Assembly: GCF_007747445.1 (NCBI RefSeq) | Contig: NZ_CP036425.1 | Coordinates: 1,020,175-1,084,174 of the forward strand | DNA length: 64,000 nucleotides | Origin: Poriferisphaera corsica | GTDB lineage: Bacteria; Planctomycetota; Phycisphaerae; Phycisphaerales; Phycisphaeraceae | Reading direction: 5' to 3' | Shown: piece by piece, positions 35,951 through 43,382 of the stretch | How the letters are laid out: each line of letters opens with the position of its first letter | Position numbering within the stretch: position 1 is the stretch's first letter | Program-made: the position numbers and the translations under genes | Notes under the pieces: model-generated | What the model saw: the letters and a program-made list of their open reading frames with translations, nothing else | Told to the model about the DNA's origin: nothing | The model's database searches: none

Positions 35951-36130
35951 ATGAAACAATAATGAAACAATAATAAGGGGGAAATGATGATAGTTTTAAG
36001 TTTATTTTGAATGCAATCCATTTTTGTGAAAAGATTTATATGAAAATAAACTCGATCTTTGATGTCGGGGTTGGCTCATAAAAAAAGTGATAAAAAGCAT
36101 AAAATGAAATTGCTTAGCCTATTGTTTCAT
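35951..36130. repeat. Repeated ATGAAACAAT sites before the oxidoreductase gene
   Basis: ATGAAACAAT occurs twice in direct orientation 11 bases apart (35951-35960, 35962-35971) and once inverted (36121-36130). The inverted copy is 61 bases before the start codon of the next gene. The spacing of one helical turn suggests an operator for a regulator. No further feature is seen in 35910-36190. Confidence 0.4.
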
Positions 36131-36190
36131 GTTAATTTTGCGCCGTTGAACTAACTTATTCACAGCCTGCAGAGTAACAGGAGCTTTGCG

Positions 36191-37048
36191 ATGCTAAAAG
36201 TCGGGCTTATTGATCATCATTTGGACAATTTTCACACGAATATCTTTCTTGATCTATTTAAGAATGAGCTGAAAGATGAGGAGATTGTGTTTGCGTTTGC
36301 TTATGAATCAGATGAAGCGAATCAAGAAAAGGATTGGTGTGCTGAAAATGGAGTGGAGCGTTGTGGGTCGATTGAGGAGGTTATAGAGAAGGCGGATGCA
36401 CTGATGGTGTTGGCGCCGGACAATATTGATGACCATTTGGCCTTAGGTAAGGCGGCTTGCGCGAGTGGCAAGCGTGTTTACATTGATAAGTATTTGTCGA
36501 ACTCGTATTCGGATGCGAAGGAGTTGATTGATACATGCCAAGCGAATGGGACGGAAATGATTAGTTCGTCATCGCTGCGGTTTTGTGAGGGTGTGGAAAA
36601 GATAGCTGGGGAGTTGGATGGTGAAGTGAGTTGGATGCAAGCGAAGGGGCCGGGGAGTTGGCCGTGGTATGCGTGTCATACGCTGGCGCCGGTATTGCGT
36701 TTGATGGGTGATGATGTTGAGAAGGTGATCCATACGGGGTCGGAAGACAATATTACGGTGACTTTGAAATATCGGGATGGTCGAAGTGCGATGATTCTGG
36801 TGAATGATTCAGAGAATATGTGGGATCATTATGGTTGGGAGTTTACGGTCAAGGTTGGTAAGGAGTTGACGCGGTTTGAGCCGGGTGATCATCGTGTGTT
36901 TTATGGCAATATGATGAAGGAAGTGGCGAGATTCTTCAAGACGGGCGAAACTTGCATCACGATTGGCATGTTGGAGATGGAGAGCTGGTTGTATCAGGCG
37001 GTGGCTGATTCATTGGCAAATGGTAATGAGTGGATTGCAAGAGATTGA
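36191..37048 (+). CDS. Gfo/Idh/MocA-family oxidoreductase
   Basis: 285 residues, shorter than the usual 330-380. The N-terminal half is a Rossmann-like domain with VGLIDHHLDNFHT in place of the classic GxGxxG nucleotide motif. It goes on through VLAPDNIDDHLALGKAACASGKRVYIDK, the familiar substrate-lysine (EKP-type) region, here reading IDKYLSN. The C-terminal half (about 125-285) is the beta-sheet substrate domain. Family members oxidise or reduce sugars and inositols with NAD(P). Loss of the clear glycine motif makes cofactor binding uncertain. GGAG lies eight bases before the ATG. Monocistronic, with own terminator. Confidence 0.78.
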   Translation: MLKVGLIDHHLDNFHTNIFLDLFKNELKDEEIVFAFAYESDEANQEKDWCAENGVERCGSIEEVIEKADALMVLAPDNIDDHLALGKAACASGKRVYIDKYLSNSYSDAKELIDTCQANGTEMISSSSLRFCEGVEKIAGELDGEVSWMQAKGPGSWPWYACHTLAPVLRLMGDDVEKVIHTGSEDNITVTLKYRDGRSAMILVNDSENMWDHYGWEFTVKVGKELTRFEPGDHRVFYGNMMKEVARFFKTGETCITIGMLEMESWLYQAVADSLANGNEWIARD

Positions 37049-37072
37049 TGATCGGAGATAACGAATAGATCG

Positions 37073-37106
37073 AAAGAGCTAGCACGGTATGTGCTGGCTC
37101 TTTTTT
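37073..37106 (+). terminator. Terminator between the oxidoreductase and kup
   Basis: GAGCTAGCAC (37076-37085) pairs with GTGCTGGCTC (37091-37100), one G-T pair, followed by six T. The sequence is nearly symmetrical and touches the kup stop codon, so it may work in both directions. Confidence 0.85.
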
Positions 37107-39051
37107 ATATTTTTGTTTGGTCGCCGATCTCTATCACTTGCTCAGTGGGTATGTTGATGTACTCGCGAAGTGTGTGTGCGTTACGATATAGCCAGATAAA
37201 AAGGGTTTTTTGCCATCGCCAAAGATTGGAATGGCCGGTGGGTAGGAGAAATTCTGCGTAGAGGAAAACAGTGACGGTGTTGAGGTCGACGGGGATCTGT
37301 TGCCGGCATGCGAAGGTGAGGATGCGCCAGGTGTCGGGCTGTTGCATGTAGCCAAAGTAACCATTGACTAACCATAAATTAGACCCCATGATTTTGATCT
37401 CAACTTGGTGGCGACGTTCAACGCGCGGTTGACGCAATGGAATCATGGAAATGATGACGATCTTTTCATGTAATACCGGTATATGTTGATAGATTTTATT
37501 GAGTGATGTGGGGATACGGTATGGTACTGTGGTGAAGAATACGCCTGTGCCTTTAATACGTGGGGGTTGCTCTTTGGCGATACGTTTGGAGAAATGGTCG
37601 AGTTTTTCGTTTTTCGAGATACGGATTTTATTTATAACTTCGCGACCTTGCCACCATGTGCCCATGATGATGGTGATGATGACGGCGATGAGAATGGGGA
37701 GCCAGCCTCCGGTGAGGAATTTGATTAGATTGGCGGTAAAGAATGAGAGATCGACGAAGAGGAAGATCGCAATGACGGGGAAGAGGATAGCTTTGGGCAA
37801 TTTCCAGATGACGGTGACGGTGACGGTGAAGATAATGGTGGTGAGAACCATGACGGCGGTAACGGCGATGCCGTAGGCGCCGGTGAGTGCGGTGGATGAT
37901 TGAAAGGCAAGGACGATGATGATGGAGATGATCATCATGAGATTGTTGACTTGCGGTAGATAAATGCGGCCAGGGATTCTGTGCGAGGTTTGTAGGGTTT
38001 TTAGTCGCGGGAGGAGGTCGAGATGGATGGCTTGCTTGGTAATAGAAAAGGCGCCGGTGATGATTGCTTGTGAAGCGATAATGGCAGCAATTGTTGCAAT
38101 GCTAATCATCGGATAGAGAAGTGTGGGTGGTGCGAGAGCGAAGAATGGATTTTTAATGGTGGTTGGATCTGCGAGCAGGATCGCGCCTTGGCCGAAGTAG
38201 TTGAGTATAAGTGCAGGCCAAACGAGAAGATACCATGCAAGTGAGATGGATGCGCGATTGAATTGGCCGAGGTCGGCGTAGAGGGCTTCGCCGCCGGTGA
38301 TGCATAGGACGACCACGCCGAGGAGAATGAATGCGGTGATTGGGGCATAGATAAAGAAGTTATAGGCATGGATTGGGTTGGCTGCGATAAGGATTTGTGG
38401 GTTTTGAATGATCTGACGCAGGCCTAATATACCGATAGATAAAAACCAGATAATCATCAATGGCCCGAAAAGAAAGCTGATACGGTCGATGCCGAAACGT
38501 TGAGAAATGAAGAGAAGAAAGAGGATGGTGACGGCAATGATGACGATGTAGTTGTGCAGGCCGTGGGTCGTGATTTCAAGACCTTCGACTGCGGAGATCA
38601 CGGAAATAGCGGGTGTGATGACGCCATCGCCGTAGAGTAGGGCGGCTCCAAGTATGGCGGCAATGGTGAGTAGTTTGAGTGTGAAGGGGTTCGTGAGATG
38701 CGCTTTTGTGCGAAGGAGGGAAAGGAGTGCAAAGACACCGCCTTCACCGTCGTCGTCGACACTGAGAAGGACGAGGATGTATTTAATTGAAACGACAATG
38801 ATGAGAGACCAGAAGACGAGCGAAAGGATGCCGAGTACGTTTAGAGGTGTGAGCTCTAATCCGTAGTCGGGTGAGAAGCAGGCTTTCATAACGTAGAGTG
38901 GGGAGGTGCCGATGTCTCCGAAGACGATGCCACAGGCAGAGATGGCGAGAAGCCAGACGGATTGCTTGGTTGTACAGAAAGCAGCGTCCTGAGGTGATAG
39001 ATCAGGCTCGGAGCCGTTGTCCGGTGGAATGTTGTTGTCGGGTCCAGCCAT
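37105..39051 (-). CDS. kup: Kup-family potassium uptake protein
   Basis: A 648-residue K+/H+ symporter. About 12 membrane helices occupy residues 30-460, followed by a soluble C-terminal domain (about 475-648). The conserved start GIVFGDIGTSPLYVMK and the loop DDDGEGGVFALLSLL are visible. GGEALYADLGQFNR is also family-typical. It would import potassium at low or moderate external supply. The first 30 residues are hydrophilic and longer than in most Kup proteins. It is monocistronic, 150 bases from the DtxR-type gene upstream on the same strand. Confidence 0.95.
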   Translation of the reverse strand: MAGPDNNIPPDNGSEPDLSPQDAAFCTTKQSVWLLAISACGIVFGDIGTSPLYVMKACFSPDYGLELTPLNVLGILSLVFWSLIIVVSIKYILVLLSVDDDGEGGVFALLSLLRTKAHLTNPFTLKLLTIAAILGAALLYGDGVITPAISVISAVEGLEITTHGLHNYIVIIAVTILFLLFISQRFGIDRISFLFGPLMIIWFLSIGILGLRQIIQNPQILIAANPIHAYNFFIYAPITAFILLGVVVLCITGGEALYADLGQFNRASISLAWYLLVWPALILNYFGQGAILLADPTTIKNPFFALAPPTLLYPMISIATIAAIIASQAIITGAFSITKQAIHLDLLPRLKTLQTSHRIPGRIYLPQVNNLMMIISIIIVLAFQSSTALTGAYGIAVTAVMVLTTIIFTVTVTVIWKLPKAILFPVIAIFLFVDLSFFTANLIKFLTGGWLPILIAVIITIIMGTWWQGREVINKIRISKNEKLDHFSKRIAKEQPPRIKGTGVFFTTVPYRIPTSLNKIYQHIPVLHEKIVIISMIPLRQPRVERRHQVEIKIMGSNLWLVNGYFGYMQQPDTWRILTFACRQQIPVDLNTVTVFLYAEFLLPTGHSNLWRWQKTLFIWLYRNAHTLREYINIPTEQVIEIGDQTKI

Positions 39052-39201
39052 CGTATTGCCACATCAGCGTTCGTAACGAGTCCGTCGAAGTTATCGTCGT
39101 GGGCGCACGGATCGCTTTATATATAGAGGTATTCGGCTGAATACGTGGTGGTGTTGATGGGGGGTTGGGTGAAGAGCCAGCGGAGCTGGAGGTGAAAGAA
39201 A

Positions 39202-39864
39202 TTATGTTGATTCGTCTAGAACAAAGATTTTTTCTGCTGCGTTGATGCCGAGTTGGAATTGTTTTTTATTGACTGATAATGTGATGGTTTCGGCGATATC
39301 GTTGCGGTTGATGATCTCAAGGTTGGAGCCGGGAGTCAGTGATTGTTCATCGATGAACTGCAGGAATTGTGGGGAGTGATCGGAGATGCGTGCGATCGTG
39401 GCAGGGCCGAGTTGTGAATCGGCGAGGCTTATCAGACGCCGCTTGACGATTTCGCCTGTTGCTGCAGGGATAGGGTCGCCGTGAGGATCGTGGGTGGGGT
39501 TGCCGAGCATGTCGTCGATTTTTTGGAGTAGGTGATCTGAGATAGCGTGCTCAAGGATTTCGGCTTCCTCGTGGACCTCGCTCCAGTCGAGCTTGACAAC
39601 TTCTACAAGGAAAAGCTCGACAAGCCTGTGTCGACGTAGCACATTGAGTGCTTTGCGTTCGCCTTCGGGAGTTAGGTTCGCTCCGGTTCGGGATTCGTAG
39701 TTTACGAGGCCGTTCTTTGCTAGACGCTTGATCATGATGGTTGCGGTACCAGCAGTGACACCCACAGCTTCAGCGAGCTTTCCGAGTGGGACAAGATCTC
39801 CTTCACATTTGAGTTGCATGGCGTAGAGTTCTTTGAGGTAATTTTCGACGGTGCTGGAGGGCAT
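39202..39864 (-). CDS. DtxR/MntR-family metal-dependent repressor
   Basis: 220 residues. The N-terminal winged helix (about 3-65, NYLKELYAMQLKCEGDLVPLGKLAEAVGVTAGTATIMIKRLAKNGL) is followed by the dimer/metal-binding domain. Likely metal ligands are seen in DWSEVHEEAEILEHAIS and GNPTHDPHGDPIP. The C-terminus (about 150-220) is an SH3-like FeoA-type domain, as in the longer family members. It would bind DNA with Fe2+ or Mn2+ and repress metal uptake. It lies 12 bases after the Nudix gene, so it is probably co-transcribed with NAD-salvage genes. AGGA stands seven bases upstream of the ATG. Confidence 0.92.
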   Translation of the reverse strand: MPSSTVENYLKELYAMQLKCEGDLVPLGKLAEAVGVTAGTATIMIKRLAKNGLVNYESRTGANLTPEGERKALNVLRRHRLVELFLVEVVKLDWSEVHEEAEILEHAISDHLLQKIDDMLGNPTHDPHGDPIPAATGEIVKRRLISLADSQLGPATIARISDHSPQFLQFIDEQSLTPGSNLEIINRNDIAETITLSVNKKQFQLGINAAEKIFVLDEST

Positions 39865-39876
39865 GGTTGATCCTGG

Positions 39877-40413
39877 TTATTTGAAATGGCAGTTAAGCCA
39901 ATAGAGTCCGGCGTAGATTTTGATGTCAAGTATTTTACCGTTTGATTCTTGAGATGCGAGCCATGAGTTGAGTTCATGGAATGGGATGTGATGGACGGTA
40001 ATGCTCTCGTTGTCGATACCGCCGCCATGGTTAATTTGCTTGAGTTTAGTCGCGAGGAAATAGTGGATAGTTTCGTTTGTGAGGCCAGCAGATGTGGGGC
40101 CGTTGCCGAGGTATGTCCAATCGACTGCTTTGTAGCCAGTTTCTTCGAGTAGTTCGCGTTGCGCTGCTTTTTTGAGTGATTCGTGTTCTGAGCCGGATTC
40201 ATCACCAACGAGTCCGGCGGAAAATTCGATGACATTTTTGCGGAGCGGTTCGCGGTATTGCTCGACAAGAATAACTTCGTTGTCGTTGGTGATCGGGATA
40301 ATGCCGACAACACCTGAGCAGTGATGACGTTGAGCGATTTCCCATGTGCCACGTTTGATGACTCGAAAGTAATCGCCGGACCAGAGGATGCTGTGTTCTT
40401 GTTCGTGGTTCAT
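39877..40413 (-). CDS. Nudix hydrolase, ADP-ribose pyrophosphatase-like
   Basis: 178 residues. The Nudix box is present in the form AGLVGDESGSEHESLKKAAQ followed by RELLEETGY. It is two residues longer than the classic spacing before REL, depending on which glycine is counted. The preceding VEQYREPLRKNVIEFSAGL resembles ADP-ribose pyrophosphatases, which turn ADP-ribose into AMP and ribose phosphate. The start codon overlaps the stop codon of pncA by one base (TAATG), so the two are translationally coupled. In this cluster it would clear ADP-ribose released from NAD breakdown. Confidence 0.88.
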   Translation of the reverse strand: MNHEQEHSILWSGDYFRVIKRGTWEIAQRHHCSGVVGIIPITNDNEVILVEQYREPLRKNVIEFSAGLVGDESGSEHESLKKAAQRELLEETGYKAVDWTYLGNGPTSAGLTNETIHYFLATKLKQINHGGGIDNESITVHHIPFHELNSWLASQESNGKILDIKIYAGLYWLNCHFK

Positions 40414-41042
40414 TATTGGCTAAAGGATTGAATTAGTTGTGAAGACTTTATACAGATTGCACCGGATTTGGTCATGTCTTGTATGGCTTGCTGGGAATCA
40501 TTGGGTTTTAGGTTGACGCCGCGGATACCATCGCCGATGACATGCGTATTGTAGCCGAGGGAGAGCGCGTCGAGTACCGTGGATTTGACGCAGTAATCTG
40601 TCGCTAGGCCAAGGATATATAGATCTTTAATGTTGTGGGATTGTAGATACTCGTGAAGGTCTGTCTGTTTGCGTTTGCCGTTGTCGAAGAATGCAGAATA
40701 GCTGTCGATCGTTGGGTCGGTGCCTTTGTGAGTTATATGGGTAATAGCCGAAGTGTTGAGATTTGGGTGGAAATCTGAGCCTGCAGTTCCCTGAATACAG
40801 TGTTCGGGCCAGAGGGTTTGGGGGAGTCCGTGGAGATTGATGAGGTCGCCTATTTGTTGATTAGGGTGTTGCGATGCGAAAGATTGGTGATCGACAGGAT
40901 GCCAATCTTTCGTTGCGATGACGTGCTGGAAACAAGGGATGAGGTTGTTGGCGATCGGGATAATAAGATCGCCTTCAGGGACAGCTAGTGAGCCGCCGGG
41001 GCAGAAATCGTTTTGGATATCGACGAGGATGATGGCTTTCAT
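40413..41042 (-). CDS. pncA: Nicotinamidase
   Basis: 209 residues. It converts nicotinamide to nicotinate, the first step of NAD salvage. The catalytic Asp is in LVDIQNDFCPGGSL (residue 8), the Lys is in the THKGTDP region, and the nucleophilic Cys is in GLATDYCVKST (about 150). A metal site with Asp/His residues (ATKDWHPVDHQSF) is also present. It follows pncB by 18 bases and overlaps the next gene by one base. Confidence 0.95.
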   Translation of the reverse strand: MKAIILVDIQNDFCPGGSLAVPEGDLIIPIANNLIPCFQHVIATKDWHPVDHQSFASQHPNQQIGDLINLHGLPQTLWPEHCIQGTAGSDFHPNLNTSAITHITHKGTDPTIDSYSAFFDNGKRKQTDLHEYLQSHNIKDLYILGLATDYCVKSTVLDALSLGYNTHVIGDGIRGVNLKPNDSQQAIQDMTKSGAICIKSSQLIQSFSQ

Positions 41043-41060
41043 GTGATTATTCAGTACCCA

Positions 41061-42545
41061 TTATTGATTAGATGGTGGTTCGGTATAGCCACGAGCGTTG
41101 AGGATAAGTTCGGTGCGAAGTTGATGAAGTCGCTGCTCGAGTCCTGCAGGATATGTATGAGGATTCATATAGCGGCGAATGGTTGGGTGAAGTGAGCCGA
41201 TTTGAGCTTGAACGCGCTGTCGTATACGAGAGAGGGAAGGGGGGTCGTAGACAAGCTCGCCTTTGCGGAAGACCGGGACGAGTAGGTCTTCGTACGGCGG
41301 GTTTGTGGTAATCCGTTTTCTACGAGTGGGATCATTGGGATCAATAATGATTGGAAGATCACCGGGGCCGAGTTGTTCGTCGTAGATCATGTCGGCGATG
41401 AAGCCAGAACGATCGTGGTAGCGGCGTACCTGTAAAATACCTGGGTTTGATATTTTTGTCGTTTGCTCGGAGAGTTTGACTTTGTATTGCCAATCTTGAC
41501 CGGGCAACCGGATGGCGGAAAGCTTTAGAACGCCGCCCAATGCGGGCTGGTCATATGCCGTGGCGAGTTTGGTGCCAACGCCCCAGACATTGATCTTTGC
41601 ATCTTGACGTTTAAGGCTATCAATGATGAACTCATCAAGATCATTGCTTGCGACAATCGCAGCATCAGGAAAGCCTGCGTCGTCCAAAAGTTTGCGTGCT
41701 TCAATGGAGAGGTATGCAAGGTCGCCAGAATCCAGCCTGACACCTGCAAGGGTATGGCCGCGATCGCGGAGTTTGTGCCCAATGATGATGGCATTTTTGA
41801 TGCCTTGGATGGTATCGTAGGTGTCGACGAGGAAAACGCAATTATTGGGGAGTGCTTTTGCGTATGCATCGAAGGATTCGAGTTCATCGTCGAAGGACAT
41901 CACCCATGAATGAGCGTGGGTGCCTCTGACGGGGATGCCGTATAACTTGCCTGCTAGGACATTGGAGGTTCCGATGCAACCACCGATATAGGCTGCGCGG
42001 CTGGCGGCGATGCCGCCGTCAATACCTTGTGCGCGACGGAGGCCGAATTCGAGGACAGGTTCATCTTTCGCTGCAGCACAGACTCGGGCCGCTTTGGAAG
42101 CGATGAGTGTTTGATAGCTGATCATGTTCAGGAGTGCGGTTTCGAGTATTTGGCATTGCAGAATTGGGCCGGTAATTCGAAGCATGGGTTCATGCGGGAA
42201 GGCAACGGTTCCTTCGGGCATGGCATCGATATCGCATTCAAAGCGCATGTTAGAGAGATAATCGAGGAATCCAGATTCGAAAAGAGGTTTGTTGTCGTTG
42301 CCTTGTAGTGTTGCGAGATAATCGACATCGTCTTGATCGAATTCGAGATCTGAAAGGAAGCCGATGATCGTTTCGAGGCCGGCAGTGATGGTGTAGCCGC
42401 CGTTGAATGGGTGTTCCCGGAAAACGAGGTTAAAGATGGCTTCTTCTTTTTCGCGGCCCAGCTTCCAATAGCCGAAAGCCATGGTGAGCTGATAGAGATC
42501 AGTCAATAGTGCGAGTGAGTGTTTATATAGTTTGCCGGTCGCCAT
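41061..42545 (-). CDS. pncB: Nicotinate phosphoribosyltransferase
   Basis: 494 residues. It joins nicotinate and PRPP to give nicotinate mononucleotide, using ATP. The N-terminus ALLTDLYQLTMAFGYW, the EFGLRRAQG motif, GTHAHSWVMSF (with the conserved His) and VRLDSGDL are typical. The start is ATG 42545 with AGGAT upstream; an in-frame GTG 12 codons earlier lacks a ribosome site. With pncA directly downstream the pair rebuilds NAD from nicotinamide. It heads a four-gene minus-strand operon that ends with a DtxR-type regulator. Confidence 0.95.
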   Translation of the reverse strand: MATGKLYKHSLALLTDLYQLTMAFGYWKLGREKEEAIFNLVFREHPFNGGYTITAGLETIIGFLSDLEFDQDDVDYLATLQGNDNKPLFESGFLDYLSNMRFECDIDAMPEGTVAFPHEPMLRITGPILQCQILETALLNMISYQTLIASKAARVCAAAKDEPVLEFGLRRAQGIDGGIAASRAAYIGGCIGTSNVLAGKLYGIPVRGTHAHSWVMSFDDELESFDAYAKALPNNCVFLVDTYDTIQGIKNAIIIGHKLRDRGHTLAGVRLDSGDLAYLSIEARKLLDDAGFPDAAIVASNDLDEFIIDSLKRQDAKINVWGVGTKLATAYDQPALGGVLKLSAIRLPGQDWQYKVKLSEQTTKISNPGILQVRRYHDRSGFIADMIYDEQLGPGDLPIIIDPNDPTRRKRITTNPPYEDLLVPVFRKGELVYDPPSLSRIRQRVQAQIGSLHPTIRRYMNPHTYPAGLEQRLHQLRTELILNARGYTEPPSNQ

Positions 42546-42636
42546 TGTTTTATCCTGCCGCCTATTTTTGTTTGTTGACACGGTATTTTAACCGAGATGG
42601 CGTGGCAGGGCTGAATAAAGTTCGGATGTGTTGTGT

Positions 42637-43233
42637 CTAGGCAAAAATGAAGAGAATGAGGGTGCAAATAAAGCCTATCAAAGTCCATCGGATGGTGGTT
42701 TTACGCAATGAGGGCACTTGCAGGGCAAGAACGACGCCGGTCAGGAAAATCAGTGCGGCAGCGATCGATAGAGCGACCGCAAATAGCTTGACTGGTGGCG
42801 ATAACGCGAAATGAAAACGGATAAGGCGTTGAAAAAATGAGTACTGGGTGACTTTTAGTTCACCGGCTAGGCCAGCATCAAGAATCTTCAGTCGTACTGT
42901 TTTGCTTGTGTCGATCCATATGACGCTGCTCTTATTAAATTTGACGGTCCCCCATATGTGGCTCAGAGATTGTTTACTGAGTTGGTTTTCGAGTGCAGCA
43001 AGCTTATCAGAATTGGTTTCGCCGATCGGTGTATCAAAGAGTATGTCGTGTGTTTGGCTATGAGATGAGCCACGGATGTGGAATGGGAGCAATGAGCCTG
43101 TGATGAGAAAGATCATTGCAGCGGGGAGGAAGAAAGATGAAATCGCGGTGTGCAGCCACATCCATTTTTGGCGACCGATGCGTTTTCTGGGTTTTTGCGT
43201 TTTCTTGGTTGCTTGACGAATGGTTGTGGGCAT
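42637..43233 (-). CDS. PepSY-type membrane protein next to a Fur-like site
   Basis: 198 residues with three to four membrane helices (about 30-52, 138-165, 172-195) and a periplasmic part between the first two. The basic start (TKKTQKPRKRIGRQKWMWLHTAISSFFLPA) and layout match the short PepSY-associated membrane proteins often found beside iron-siderophore receptors. The start at 43233 is preferred over one 24 codons earlier, which would overlap the promoter. A TTGACA promoter and a Fur-box-like palindrome lie just upstream, so iron control is inferred. Confidence 0.72.
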   Translation of the reverse strand: MPTTIRQATKKTQKPRKRIGRQKWMWLHTAISSFFLPAAMIFLITGSLLPFHIRGSSHSQTHDILFDTPIGETNSDKLAALENQLSKQSLSHIWGTVKFNKSSVIWIDTSKTVRLKILDAGLAGELKVTQYSFFQRLIRFHFALSPPVKLFAVALSIAAALIFLTGVVLALQVPSLRKTTIRWTLIGFICTLILFIFA

Positions 43234-43276
43234 AACGATCTGCCTTGAGTAACTGAAACTGAGTTGCAAAATCATA

Positions 43277-43305
43277 AAGTTAGTGTATATTGCCGTTATT
43301 GTCAA
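43277..43305 (-). promoter_or_regulatory. Promoter of the PepSY-type gene
   Basis: On the minus strand a perfect -35 TTGACA (43305-43300), a 17-base spacer and TAACTT (43282-43277), which keeps the key TA...T of the -10 box. The -35 overlaps the left edge of the palindrome at 43304-43322. Confidence 0.6.
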
Positions 43306-43322
43306 TGAGAATCAGTCTCATT
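43304..43322. promoter_or_regulatory. Fur-box-like operator
   Basis: TGAGAATCAGTCTCA (43306-43320) has the 7-1-7 form of Fur boxes (model TGATAATNATTATCA). It is extended to AATGAGA/TCTCATT on both sides. It lies in the divergent gap between the PepSY-type gene and the PEP-CTERM gene, overlapping the -35 of the former and 61 bases before the start of the latter. A DtxR-family protein is encoded 3.5 kb away, so that is an alternative ligand. Confidence 0.65.
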
Positions 43323-43382
43323 TGCGAGAATGGGCATTAATTGAGCAATGATATTTCAGTCATTAAACAAGGAGAGGATGTG

